Shown: positions 1 through 8,704 of the stretch, one piece after another
How positions within the stretch are numbered: position 1 is the first letter of the stretch
Layout of the letters: each line of letters opens with the position of its first letter
Source of the DNA: Pseudomonas akapageensis
GTDB taxonomy: Bacteria; Pseudomonadota; Gammaproteobacteria; Pseudomonadales; Pseudomonadaceae
Reading direction: 5' to 3'
NCBI RefSeq assembly: GCF_011355085.1
Contig: NZ_VXCP01000023.1
Location: forward strand, 1 to 64,000
Length of the DNA stretch: 64,000 bases
The notes under the pieces: model-generated
The model's input: the letters and a program-made list of their open reading frames with translations, nothing else
Told to the model about the DNA's origin: nothing
The model's database searches: none
Made by a program: the position numbers and the translations under genes

Positions 1-1545
1 CGCCAGCTCTATCAGCAAGACCCCCCCATCATCGCTTTGTGCGCGGCGGGTATCGTCATTCGCAGCCTGGCTGGCGTGTTGCTGGAGAAGGGGGCCGAAC
101 CTCCGGTTCTGGCCGTGGCCGAAGACGGCAGCGCCGTGGTGCCGCTGCTGGGCGGGCTGGGTGGGGTCAACGTGATGGCGCGGGAAATTGCCGCGGGGCT
201 TGGCGTTGCCGCGGCGATTACCACCAGTGGCGAACTGCGCTTTGGTACCTGCCTGCTCAACCCGCCGAGCGGGTATGCACTGGCGGACCTGGAGCTGGGC
301 AAACGCTTCGTCAGCGATTTGCTCGCCGGTGAAACGGTACGGATCGAAGGTGCCGCGCCCTGGCTGGAGCAGGCTCGGTTGCCGGAAGATGCCCAGGCGC
401 GCCTGGCGATTCATGTCGGCTGCACCGAGCGCGAGCCTGCCGCCAACGAGCTGCTGATCTATCCGCGCAATGTGCTGGTTGCCGTCAGTGCCCAACTGCC
501 CGATCTGGCCAATTCAGTGCGTGAGGCATTGCATCAGGCCAGGATCGCGCTGCCATCGCTGGCCTGCCTGTTGGCTCCCGATACGGACATGGCCAGTCCG
601 GCCTTGCGTGACGCTGCGCTGGAGCTTGGTGTGGCCTTGCGCTTCGCACCGGCGGCAGGTTCGGTCAGCGAACTGGCCGAACGGGCGGTGCCGCAGTTGC
701 TCCCGCCGATCAGTGTCAGTGAGCAGTTGGCAATCGCGGTCGCCAAGCAGCCCATCGACCCGCAGGCCATCGGCCGACCACGCGGGCGTCTGGCTGTCAT
801 CGGCCTGGGCCCGGGTGCGGCGGAACTGATGGTGCCGGCGGTCAAGGCCGAACTGGCCCGGGCCAACGATGTGCTGGGTTATGAAACCTATGTGCGCATG
901 GCCGGGCCTTTCCGTGCGGATCAGGTCTTGCACTGCACCGACAACCGAGAAGAAATGCAGCGTGCCCGTCATGCTTTCGAACTGGCGGCTCAAGGGCGTT
1001 CGGTCGTCGTAGTTTCATCCGGCGACCCGGGTGTATTCGCCATGGCTGCTGCGGTGCTGGAAGCCTTGCATGAGTCCACCGAGCCTGGTTGGCATTCGGT
1101 GGAGCTGGAGATCCTGCCGGGGGTTTCCGCGTCCCTGGCCACCGCCGCTCAGGCCGGTGCGCCTTTGGGGCACGACTTCTGCGTTCTGTCGCTGTCAGAC
1201 AACCTGAAGCCCTGGGACATCATCGAAAAACGCCTGGACCTGGCCGCCCAGGCTGACCTGGCCCTGGCCTTTTACAACCCGATCTCCCGTGCCCGTCCCT
1301 GGCAGTTGGGCCGGGCGCTGGAAATCGTCGGCCAACACCGCACGCCGGACACACCCGTGGTATTGGGTCGCGATATCGGTCGACCGGGGCAGACGCTGCG
1401 GGTGGTCTCGCTGGGGGCATTGACGCCGGATCAGGTGGATATGCGCACGATGGTGTTGATCGGCTCGTCGACGACCTGTGTGTTCCCTCGTGCTGATGGT
1501 GGGGAGTGGGTCTATACGCCGCGGTGGTACGGGCAGAAACCCTGA
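1..1545 (+). CDS. cobJ: CbiG-CobJ fusion: cobalamin biosynthesis protein / precorrin-3B C17-methyltransferase (5' partial)
   Basis: The frame is open from base 1, so the true start lies left of the window. The visible part (514 codons) has two regions. The first, to about residue 230, resembles CbiG (opening CAAGIVIRSLAG, then LLGGLGGVN). CbiG opens the lactone in the anaerobic route. The second, from about residue 260 to the end, is a tetrapyrrole SAM methyltransferase beginning VIGLGPGAAELM, with SSGDPGVFAMAA and a late FYNPISRAR. CobJ/CbiH methylates C17 of precorrin-3B and drives ring contraction in the cytoplasm. Fusions of this kind are known in pseudomonads. The gene ends just before a palindromic element and converges on the MarC-family gene. 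Confidence 0.92.
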   Translation, partial: RQLYQQDPPIIALCAAGIVIRSLAGVLLEKGAEPPVLAVAEDGSAVVPLLGGLGGVNVMAREIAAGLGVAAAITTSGELRFGTCLLNPPSGYALADLELGKRFVSDLLAGETVRIEGAAPWLEQARLPEDAQARLAIHVGCTEREPAANELLIYPRNVLVAVSAQLPDLANSVREALHQARIALPSLACLLAPDTDMASPALRDAALELGVALRFAPAAGSVSELAERAVPQLLPPISVSEQLAIAVAKQPIDPQAIGRPRGRLAVIGLGPGAAELMVPAVKAELARANDVLGYETYVRMAGPFRADQVLHCTDNREEMQRARHAFELAAQGRSVVVVSSGDPGVFAMAAAVLEALHESTEPGWHSVELEILPGVSASLATAAQAGAPLGHDFCVLSLSDNLKPWDIIEKRLDLAAQADLALAFYNPISRARPWQLGRALEIVGQHRTPDTPVVLGRDIGRPGQTLRVVSLGALTPDQVDMRTMVLIGSSTTCVFPRADGGEWVYTPRWYGQKP

Positions 1546-1557
1546 GAACCTCCTGTG

Positions 1558-1658
1558 CTCTCGTTCCCACGCTCTGCGTGGGAATGCCTCCTGCGACGCT
1601 CTGCGTCGACGCCGGAGCGTCTGGCACTGCATTCCCACGCGGAGCGTGGGAACGAGAG
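1558..1658. repeat. Palindromic intergenic element, family A, copy 1
   Basis: The two ends are near-perfect inverted repeats (CTCTCGTTCCCACGC ... GCGTGGGAACGAGAG). The middle holds a second nested dyad built on GACGCTCTGCGTC / GGAGCGTC. It lies between the convergent cobJ and MarC-family genes. Related copies occur at 25178, 49891 and 62471. It is probably a REP/MITE-like element that can fold end to end and may act as a bidirectional terminator. Confidence 0.85.
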
Positions 1659-1681
1659 TACAGTCGGGGTGGCGAGTAGTC

Positions 1682-2278
1682 TTACGGCACCATATAGCCC
1701 TTGATCCCGGTAAAGATGATCTGCGCCGCCAGCGCACAGACGAACAACCCCATCAACCGACTGACGATCTGCAGGCCCTGCTCGCCGAGGATGCTTTCTA
1801 TCCGATGCGACAGGAACAGCACCAGACCTACGGTGAAGCTGGCCAGGCCGACGCCCAGGATGGCGATGACCTTGTCGTCCCAGTGTGGCTGGCCGACACC
1901 CATGACCAGCAGTGCACCGATGGTGCCGGGGCCGACGGTGATCGGGATGGTCAGCGGGACGATGGTCACGTCCTGCTGCACATTATCGGCTTGCACGGCC
2001 GATTTGCCCTGGGCCATGCCCAATGCCGAGATGAACAGCACGCTGCCCGCGCCAATGCGAAAAGCGTCGGCTGTGATGCCGAAGACGCCGAAAATCACCC
2101 GCCCGAACAAGTACAGCAGCACGCTGGAAATCACGGTGCCCAGGGCCACTTTCCAGGCCAGGCGCTTGCGCTCCTTGCTCGAGTAGCCGCGTGTAAGGCT
2201 GATGAAGCAGGACAGCACGAAGAATGGGCTGTAAAGCACGAGCATCTTCAAGTAAACGCTGAACAACACATGGAGCAT
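1682..2278 (-). CDS. MarC-family integral membrane protein
   Basis: The 198-residue protein is very hydrophobic, with about six membrane segments. It shows MarC-family hallmarks: the SCFISLTRGYSSKERKR loop near residue 25 and the VPLTIPITVGPGTIGALLVMG stretch near residue 105. The family (also called UPF0056, including YhgN and YchE) sits in the inner membrane. Despite its name it has no proven role in multiple antibiotic resistance, and its substrate is unknown. The length is normal for the family. The ATG at the right end is followed by a plausible first membrane helix. It is transcribed alone, convergent with cobJ. Confidence 0.9.
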   Translation of the reverse strand: MLHVLFSVYLKMLVLYSPFFVLSCFISLTRGYSSKERKRLAWKVALGTVISSVLLYLFGRVIFGVFGITADAFRIGAGSVLFISALGMAQGKSAVQADNVQQDVTIVPLTIPITVGPGTIGALLVMGVGQPHWDDKVIAILGVGLASFTVGLVLFLSHRIESILGEQGLQIVSRLMGLFVCALAAQIIFTGIKGYMVP

Positions 2279-2362
2279 GGTCTGGGCTCGAAACAGGGAT
2301 GGGCAGGGGAGAGTCTATCAGGCGATTGCAGCGAGCTTTATGCCCGGTAGCAAAAGACTGTA

Positions 2363-5137
2363 TCAGCAGGATTTCGCCTGGTTGGAGCCTTGCTCGCGCA
2401 TGGCAACCCAATGCTCGATCAGTTCGCGTAGTTGCGACAGCTCGATGGGCTTGGCCATGTGGCCATCCATGCCGGCCTGGCGTGCGCGTTCCTTGTGCTC
2501 GGCGAGGATGTGTGCGGTCAGCGCAACCACGGGCGTGCGCTGGCGGTGGTTGCCGACTTCCCAGGCGCGCAGTTGCTGGGTCGCGGAAAAGCCGTCGAGC
2601 ACGGGCATTTCGCAGTCCATCAATACCAGGTCGTAGCGCCGCGCTTTCATGGCGCGCAGTGCTTCTTCACCATTGCTGGCGGTGTCGGGTTCCAGGTTGA
2701 GCTTGCCGAGCATGCCGCGAATCACTTTGGTGGAAATGCTGTTGTCTTCGGCCACGAGGATGCGGAAGTCGCTGGGAACATCCATCGGCGGCGTTGCAGG
2801 TGGGATGTAGGGCGCTGAAAGCATGCTGGTGTTGTTGCGCTGGGCCAATTCGTCGGCCAGGGTGGTCTTGAGGGTATATCCGGCCACGGGTTTGGCCAGG
2901 ATGCGCTTGATCCCGGCGTTGCGAGAGATGATCTTGCTCGGCGCATTGCTGATCCCGGTGAGCATGATCAGCAGGATGTCGTGGTTCAGGCTGGGGTCTT
3001 CCTTGATCTTGGCGGCCAGTTGCATGCCGGTCATGCCGGGCATGTTCTGGTCGAGCAGGACCACGTCGAAATAGTCGCGCAGGTGTGCCTTGGTGCGCAG
3101 CAAGGCCAGGGCTTCCTTGCCCGAGGGGGCGGCACTGACGTTCATGCCCCAGGCACTGCACTGCTGGACCAGGACCTTGCGACAGGTATCGTTGTCATCG
3201 ACTACCAGCACGCGAGCGCCCTTGAGCGGAATATCGAGATCGGCGGCAGGCTGCTCCAGGCGATCGGGGTCCAGCGGCAGGGTCAGCCAAAGCGTGCTGC
3301 CCTGGTTATTGCTGGATTTGATGCCGAACTCACCCTGCATCAGCATGATCAGTTGCTTGGCGATGACCAGCCCCAGATGCCCGCCGAGCTTGTTGTTGGA
3401 GAGGAAGTTCTTGCGGTGCAGCTCGGCCTGCATCAGGGCATCGCGCTCGGCGGCGGGCATCGGCTCGCCGCTGTCCTGGACCGCGATGCGCAGGCGTGGT
3501 CGGTCGCTGCGTTGGTCCAGGGCGACGACCAGCAGGATCTCGCCCTCGTCGGTTTTTTTCAGGGCGTTGTCGAGCAGGCTCAGCAGGGTCTGGCGCAGGC
3601 GTGTCGGATCACCGCTGATGACCCGGGGGACTTGCGGCTGGGTGAAACTGATCAGCTCGACATTCTGCTGCTCGGCCTTGGCGCGGAAGATGTTCAGACA
3701 ATCCTCGATCAAGGCATTGAGGTCGAACTGCACATCATCGAGTTCGATCTGCCCGGATTCGAGCCTGGAGATATCGAGGATTTCGTTGATCAGCGTGAGC
3801 AGTTCGTTGCCGGCGCTGTGGATGGTTTGCACATAGTCACGCTGCTTGACCGACAAGGGCGTGCCGAGCAGCAGCTCGGTCATGCCCAGCACGCCGTTCA
3901 TCGGGGTGCGGATCTCGTGGCTGATCTTGGCCAGGAATTCGGCCTTGGCATTGACCTCGGCAGTGCTGGCTGCCAGCGCGCGGCTGGCGCTGAATCGGGC
4001 TTCGGCGATGCTGCGCAGCCGTTCACTGACGGCCAGGTTGAGCAGCAGGCCGCTGACTCCGGTAAACGCCAGCAAGACGAACAGCAGCCATTGGGTTGGG
4101 GTGCGGGTCAAGCCCAGCAACGCGGGCAATATCACCAGGCAACCGAGGTTGAAGATCAGCATGGCCACGGTGAACAGCCGGGCCGGCGGGTAACCTTTGT
4201 GCCAGTGAAAGGCGCCCACCAGGAGCATGCTCAAGCTGCTGAGCGCGACCAGGGCATAGGTCATCAGATTCAGCGGCAAGGTCTCGACGAACAGCAAGAG
4301 CAGACCACAGACGCCCACCAGCAGCATTTCGTTGAGCAGCACGCGATTGAGCGGGACATGCCCGCGTGGGGTAAAGAAACGCAGGGTGAACATCAAACCG
4401 GCCAGGGCCGCGAGCAAGGCGGTGAAGTAAGCCGCCGGTGTTTGTGCCGGGTGCCACTGCGACAGCCAGGGCCCGCTCAAATTGAGCAGTATCAAGGCGC
4501 TGCACAGCATCAGCAGCTGGTAAACACTGAGCCAGAGACTGCTGCTGGAGCGCGAATAGGCATAGCGCGTCACGTTGTGCAGCACCAGCATGACCAGGCA
4601 ACCGAACAGCAGGCCGAACAACAACGGCTGGCGCTGGTCGGTGGCGGCAACGACGGCGGGCACCAGGGCAATGCTGGGGCGCAGCTGATGCTCCGAGACC
4701 AGGCGCAGGTAGATATCCAGCGGCTTCATGCGGGTGGGCAAGGGCAGCACGTGATCGCTGCTGGCCAGGGGCAGGTCTGAAGGGGGGAGGCCGTCGTCAC
4801 TGTGCTGCTGCTTGAGCAGGGTGTCGCCGTCGAGTACGTAGAGATCGAGCTTGGCCAGGTCCGGGGCAAAGATGCGCAGGAGCTGTTCCTGCTCACCGGC
4901 GGGCAAGCGATAGTGCAGCCAGAGTGCGCTCCGAGGCTCGGCGGCGTTCAACTGGTCGAGTTCGATGGGGCTGAATTGGTTGCGATAGCGTTCCGAGCGG
5001 ACATCGCTCAGTTGCAGGCTGGCCTGATCATCGAGCAATACCGCCCAGCCACTGCCTTGCTCGGCGAAAGCCGGGAGCATGCAGAGCAGGGTCAGCAGGC
5101 TGACGGTGAATCCTATGGCAATCCTGAGCCAGCGCAC
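2363..5137 (-). CDS. retS: Hybrid sensor histidine kinase RetS
   Basis: The 924-residue protein has a signal/TM segment (1-25), a 7TMR-DISM extracellular region (about 35-165), seven membrane helices (about 170-375), a HisKA domain with ISHEIRTPMNG (His407), an ATPase domain and two receiver domains (Asp696, Asp841). All three phospho-residues sit 17 positions before those I recall for P. aeruginosa RetS (His424, Asp713, Asp858), and purD follows as in that species. RetS binds GacS and lowers rsm small-RNA output, favouring motility and acute virulence over biofilm. The ATPase G1 box reads DSGEPM and the G2 box GGHLGL, both degenerate. The start is GTG, supported by AAGGGA about 8 bases upstream. 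Confidence 0.93.
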   Translation of the reverse strand: MRWLRIAIGFTVSLLTLLCMLPAFAEQGSGWAVLLDDQASLQLSDVRSERYRNQFSPIELDQLNAAEPRSALWLHYRLPAGEQEQLLRIFAPDLAKLDLYVLDGDTLLKQQHSDDGLPPSDLPLASSDHVLPLPTRMKPLDIYLRLVSEHQLRPSIALVPAVVAATDQRQPLLFGLLFGCLVMLVLHNVTRYAYSRSSSSLWLSVYQLLMLCSALILLNLSGPWLSQWHPAQTPAAYFTALLAALAGLMFTLRFFTPRGHVPLNRVLLNEMLLVGVCGLLLLFVETLPLNLMTYALVALSSLSMLLVGAFHWHKGYPPARLFTVAMLIFNLGCLVILPALLGLTRTPTQWLLFVLLAFTGVSGLLLNLAVSERLRSIAEARFSASRALAASTAEVNAKAEFLAKISHEIRTPMNGVLGMTELLLGTPLSVKQRDYVQTIHSAGNELLTLINEILDISRLESGQIELDDVQFDLNALIEDCLNIFRAKAEQQNVELISFTQPQVPRVISGDPTRLRQTLLSLLDNALKKTDEGEILLVVALDQRSDRPRLRIAVQDSGEPMPAAERDALMQAELHRKNFLSNNKLGGHLGLVIAKQLIMLMQGEFGIKSSNNQGSTLWLTLPLDPDRLEQPAADLDIPLKGARVLVVDDNDTCRKVLVQQCSAWGMNVSAAPSGKEALALLRTKAHLRDYFDVVLLDQNMPGMTGMQLAAKIKEDPSLNHDILLIMLTGISNAPSKIISRNAGIKRILAKPVAGYTLKTTLADELAQRNNTSMLSAPYIPPATPPMDVPSDFRILVAEDNSISTKVIRGMLGKLNLEPDTASNGEEALRAMKARRYDLVLMDCEMPVLDGFSATQQLRAWEVGNHRQRTPVVALTAHILAEHKERARQAGMDGHMAKPIELSQLRELIEHWVAMREQGSNQAKSC

Positions 5138-5240
5138 GGCGAAATCCCTTCGTAGGTGAATGCCTGTTGATAACTATGCGCAGCAAGCTCAGCGGCTGGC
5201 AAGAGCCCTTGGGCACCTGCCAGCCGACACCCCCGGAAAC

Positions 5241-6536
5241 TTACTCCAGGTCCTGGCCACGCTCACGGGCAATGGCTCGGTAGCCAATGTCCTTGCGATA
5301 GAAGCTACCTTCCCAATCAATCTTGCCTGCCAGTTGGTAGGCTTGCTGCTGCGCGGCTCCGACGCTTTCGCCCAGGGCGGTGGCGCACAGTACCCGGCCA
5401 CCGGCCACGATGACGTTGCCGTCCTTGAGCGCGGTACCGGCATGGAACACCTTGCCATCGAGCGCGGCTGCAGCGTCAAGACCGTTGATCACGGCGCCCT
5501 TGGCGTAGTCGGCAGGGTAACCGCCGGCAGCCAGGACGACGCCCAGGCTCGGGCGTGGATCCCACTGGGCTTCCACCTTGTCCAGGGCCTGGGCAAAGGC
5601 AGCCTCGACCAGCAGGACCAGGCTCGACTGCAGGCGCAGCATCACCGGTTGGGTTTCCGGATCACCGAAGCGGCAGTTGAACTCGATGACTTTCGGGTTG
5701 CCCGCCTTGTCGATCATCAAACCGGCGTACAGGAAGCCAGTGTAGACGTTTCCTTCTTCGGCCATGCCGCGCACTGTCGGCCAGATCACCTGGTCCATGA
5801 CGCGCTGGTGAACTTCGGCAGTCACCACAGGCGCAGGGGAGTAGGCACCCATGCCGCCGGTGTTGGGGCCGGTATCGCCATCGCCCACGCGCTTGTGGTC
5901 CTGGCTGGTGGCCATCGGCAGGACGTTCTTGCCATCGACCATGACGATGAAGCTGGCTTCTTCGCCATCGAGGAATTCTTCGATCACCACGCGCGAACCG
6001 GCGTCACCGAAGGCATTGCCTGCGAGCATGTCACGCACGGCGTCTTCGGCTTCGGCCAGGGTCATGGCCACGATCACGCCCTTGCCGGCGGCCAGGCCGT
6101 CGGCCTTGATCACGATCGGGGCGCCTTTTTCACGCAAGTAAGCCAGGGCAGGCTCGATTTCGGTGAAGTTCTGGTAATCGGCGGTCGGGATCTTGTGGCG
6201 CGCCAGGAAGTCCTTGGTGAAGGCCTTGGAGCCTTCGAGCTGAGCGGCGCCGGCGGTCGGGCCGAAGCAGTCCAGGCCACGGCTGCGGAACAGGTCGACG
6301 ACGCCGGCAACCAGCGGGACTTCCGGGCCGACGATGGTCAGCGAGACGTTCTTCTCGGCGAAGTCGGCCAATTGCTCCAGGGCCAGGACGTCGATGGCGA
6401 CGTTCTCGCACTTGGCTTCAATGGCGGTACCGGCGTTGCCCGGGGCGACGAAGACCTTCTCGACGCGCGGGTCCTGAGCGACTTTCCAGGCCAGGGCGTG
6501 TTCACGTCCACCGCTGCCGATGATCAAAACATTCAT
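5241..6536 (-). CDS. purD: Phosphoribosylamine-glycine ligase (GARS)
   Basis: The 431-residue cytosolic enzyme catalyses step 2 of purine synthesis, joining 5-phosphoribosylamine and glycine with ATP. It begins MNVLIIGSGGREHALAWK, the PurD N-terminal signature. It continues with the ATP-grasp region (KADGLAAGKGVIVA near residue 145), NTGGMGAYSPAP and the metal/substrate segment FNCRFGDPETQ near residue 290. Length is typical. It lies downstream of purH on the same strand, separated by 155 bases that contain a family B palindrome, so the two may be co-transcribed with an attenuating hairpin between them. retS follows about 100 bases beyond its stop. Confidence 0.98.
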   Translation of the reverse strand: MNVLIIGSGGREHALAWKVAQDPRVEKVFVAPGNAGTAIEAKCENVAIDVLALEQLADFAEKNVSLTIVGPEVPLVAGVVDLFRSRGLDCFGPTAGAAQLEGSKAFTKDFLARHKIPTADYQNFTEIEPALAYLREKGAPIVIKADGLAAGKGVIVAMTLAEAEDAVRDMLAGNAFGDAGSRVVIEEFLDGEEASFIVMVDGKNVLPMATSQDHKRVGDGDTGPNTGGMGAYSPAPVVTAEVHQRVMDQVIWPTVRGMAEEGNVYTGFLYAGLMIDKAGNPKVIEFNCRFGDPETQPVMLRLQSSLVLLVEAAFAQALDKVEAQWDPRPSLGVVLAAGGYPADYAKGAVINGLDAAAALDGKVFHAGTALKDGNVIVAGGRVLCATALGESVGAAQQQAYQLAGKIDWEGSFYRKDIGYRAIARERGQDLE

Positions 6537-6581
6537 GTCAAAAACCTCGATGAAGCGAATTCGGGATGGAGTGCATAGTTA

Positions 6582-6684
6582 TGTAGCCGCTGCCGAAGGC
6601 TGCGCTCGACCGCAAAGCGGTCGCAGACCGGTCGAACGCCGGAGCCCCTGACGGGCCTCAGCGCAGCCTCCGGCAGCGGCTACA
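6582..6684. repeat. Palindromic intergenic element, family B, copy 1
   Basis: The outer arms TGTAGCCGCTGCCGAAGGCTGCGCT and its near-exact reverse complement pair across about 100 bases. An inner mini-dyad CGACCGCAAAGCGGTCG also occurs at the tail of some REP elements in this window. It fills the purH-purD gap. A second copy is at 9863. Confidence 0.82.
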
Positions 6685-6691
6685 GGGTCCA

Positions 6692-8299
6692 TCAGTGACG
6701 GAAATGACGCATGCCGGTGAAGACCATGGCGATGCCTGCTTCGTCCGCTGCTGCAATCACTTCATTGTCACGCATCGAACCACCCGGCTGGATCACGGCG
6801 GTGATGCCGACCTTGGCCGCGTTGTCGATGCCGTCGCGGAACGGGAAGAACGCATCGGATGCCATGACCGCGCCCTGTACCTGCAGGCCGGCGTGCTCAG
6901 CCTTGATCGCAGCGATGCGGGCAGAGTTGACACGGCTCATCTGGCCGGCGCCGACGCCGATGGTCTGGCGGTTCTTGGCGTAGACAATGGCGTTGGATTT
7001 TACGAACTTGGCCACTTTCCAGGCGAAGATCAGGTCGTGGATTTCCTGTTCGGTCGGTGCACGCTTGGTCACCACCTTCAGGTCATCGGCGCTGATCATG
7101 CCGATGTCGCGGCTCTGTACCAGCAGGCCGCCGTTGACGCGCTTGTAGTCCCAGGCAGCGGCACGGTCGGCCGACCATTGGCCACAGGCCAGCAGGCGCA
7201 CGTTGGCTTTGGCCGCGACAATGGCGCGGGCCTCGTCGCTCACGCTTGGGGCAATGATCACTTCAACGAACTGACGGTCGACGATCGCTTTGGCGGTCTC
7301 GGCATCCAGCTCGCGGTTGAAGGCGATAATGCCGCCGAAGGCCGACTCGGTGTCGGTAGCGTAGGCCAGCTCGTAAGCCTGGCGGATACCGCCTTCGGCA
7401 TCAGGGCTGACCGCAACGCCGCATGGGTTGGCATGCTTGACGATGACGCAGGCCGGCTTGACGAAGCTCTTCACGCACTCCAGCGCGGCGTCGGTGTCGG
7501 CCACGTTGTTGAACGACAGCTCCTTGCCTTGCAGCTGGGTCGCGGTGGCGACACCGACTTCGGCAGGCTTGGCTTCAACGTAGAACGCCGCGCTCTGGTG
7601 CGGGTTCTCGCCGTAGCGCATTTCCTGGGCCTTGACGAACTGCGTGTTGAAGGTGCGCGGGAACTCGCTGCGATCGGAGGTCGACAGGGTCTCGGCGGCC
7701 TGGTCAACAGTGCCCATGTAGTTGGCGATCATGCCGTCGTAGGCGGCGGTGTGTTCGAACGCCTTGAGCATCAGGTCGAAACGCTGGGCGTAGGTCAGGC
7801 CGCCGGCTTTCAGGCTTTCCAGCACTTGGCTGTAGTCGCTGGCATTGACCACGATGGCCACGTCCTTGTGGTTCTTGGCCGCCGAGCGAACCATGGTCGG
7901 GCCGCCAATGTCGATGTTCTCGATGGCGGTCGGCAGGTCGCAGCCCGGCTTGGAGATGGTGGCTTCGAAGGGGTAGAGGTTGACTGCGACCAGGTCGATC
8001 GGCTTGATCCCGTGCTCGCTCATGATGGCGTCGTCAATGCCGCGACGGCCGAGGATGCCGCCGTGGATTTTCGGGTGCAGGGTCTTGACCCGGCCGTCCA
8101 TCATTTCGGCAAAGCCGGTGTAGTCGGCGACTTCGACTGCCGCGACGCCATTGTCCTGCAGCAGCTTGAAGGTACCGCCGGTGGACAGGATTTCGACCCC
8201 GAGGGCTTCCAGTTCACGGGCGAATTCAAGGATCCCGGTCTTGTCGGAAACGCTGATCAAGGCGCGGCGGATCGGCAGGCGGGTAGTCTGGTCGGTCAT
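6692..8299 (-). CDS. purH: Bifunctional AICAR transformylase / IMP cyclohydrolase
   Basis: PurH performs the last two steps of IMP synthesis. The N-terminal MGS-like cyclohydrolase domain starts RRALISVSDKTGILEFA and has LSTGGTFKLL. The larger AICAR transformylase domain contains KHANPCGVA (residues near 275), SAFGGIIAFNRE and the terminal AFFPFRDGIDNAAKVGI and QPGGSMRD motifs. From the ATG at 8299 it is 535 residues, the normal length. An in-frame ATG 12 bases upstream lacks a ribosome-binding sequence, whereas TGGAAA precedes the chosen start. purD follows. The fis terminator lies just upstream, so transcription probably starts in the short gap after it. Confidence 0.97.
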   Translation of the reverse strand: MTDQTTRLPIRRALISVSDKTGILEFARELEALGVEILSTGGTFKLLQDNGVAAVEVADYTGFAEMMDGRVKTLHPKIHGGILGRRGIDDAIMSEHGIKPIDLVAVNLYPFEATISKPGCDLPTAIENIDIGGPTMVRSAAKNHKDVAIVVNASDYSQVLESLKAGGLTYAQRFDLMLKAFEHTAAYDGMIANYMGTVDQAAETLSTSDRSEFPRTFNTQFVKAQEMRYGENPHQSAAFYVEAKPAEVGVATATQLQGKELSFNNVADTDAALECVKSFVKPACVIVKHANPCGVAVSPDAEGGIRQAYELAYATDTESAFGGIIAFNRELDAETAKAIVDRQFVEVIIAPSVSDEARAIVAAKANVRLLACGQWSADRAAAWDYKRVNGGLLVQSRDIGMISADDLKVVTKRAPTEQEIHDLIFAWKVAKFVKSNAIVYAKNRQTIGVGAGQMSRVNSARIAAIKAEHAGLQVQGAVMASDAFFPFRDGIDNAAKVGITAVIQPGGSMRDNEVIAAADEAGIAMVFTGMRHFRH

Positions 8300-8330
8300 T
8301 TCAGTTTCCATCTAAAGCAGAGGAGTCAGC

Positions 8331-8366
8331 AAAAAAGGCGACCTCAATGATTGGGAGCCGCCTTTT
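8331..8366 (-). terminator. Rho-independent terminator of dusB-fis
   Basis: Read on the minus strand, the stem GGCG-CTC / GAG-CGCC is followed by a run of six T, about 18 bases past the fis stop. The flanking AAAA/TTTT pairing could let it work in both directions. It separates fis from purH. Confidence 0.75.
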
Positions 8367-8383
8367 CTGATTTGAATGCATGC

Positions 8384-8704
8384 TTACAGCAGATCGTACT
8401 GTTTGAGTTTCTTGCGCAAGGTGCCGCGGTTCAGGCCGAGCATTTCGCTGGCCTTGGTCTGGTTGCCCTTGACGTAGTTCATCACGCTTTCGAGCAACGG
8501 AGCCTCGACTTCGGAGAGCACCAGGTTGTACACGTCCGTGACGGCTGCGCCTTCAAGATGGGCGAAATAATTGTGCAGCGCCTTCTCGACGCTACCGCGA
8601 AGGGTCTGGCCTTCTTCGCTCGGCGTGTTGAGGTGCTGTTTCAAATTAACGTTGTCGCTCACGGGTGTTGTTCCACTCTCTAAAGTCTCGGTCATCATCG
8701 TCAT
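8384..8704 (-). CDS. fis: DNA-binding protein Fis
   Basis: The 106-residue nucleoid protein has the Fis C-terminal helix-turn-helix: VMNYVKGNQTKASEMLGLNRGTLRKKLKQYDLL forms its last third. The N-terminal part (GQTLRGSVEKALHNYFAHLEG) matches the dimerisation and Hin-activation region. Fis bends DNA and activates rRNA and many growth-phase promoters. The start overlaps the dusB stop by four bases (ATGA), the conserved dusB-fis arrangement of gamma-proteobacteria. It is therefore expected to be translationally coupled to dusB and expressed from the dusB promoter. A T-rich hairpin terminator follows. Confidence 0.97.
   Translation of the reverse strand: MTMMTETLESGTTPVSDNVNLKQHLNTPSEEGQTLRGSVEKALHNYFAHLEGAAVTDVYNLVLSEVEAPLLESVMNYVKGNQTKASEMLGLNRGTLRKKLKQYDLL

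Noticed and set aside
1558..1658. Possible CRISPR array or tRNA in the repeat-rich gaps
   Set aside because: The repeats are single palindromes per gap without regularly spaced units, and no tRNA cloverleaf with a recognisable anticodon arm was seen.
1478..2350. 290-residue plus-strand frame over the family A repeat and the MarC gene
   Set aside because: It includes the palindromic repeat and is antisense to MarC. No signature was found.
2981..4780. 599-residue plus-strand frame opposite retS
   Set aside because: It is rich in Gln, Gly and His with no fold signature. This is the usual shadow frame opposite a GC-rich gene; retS is certain.
6695..8350. 551-residue plus-strand frame opposite purH
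   Set aside because: Antisense shadow rich in Gly, Val and Asp with no motif; purH is unambiguous.
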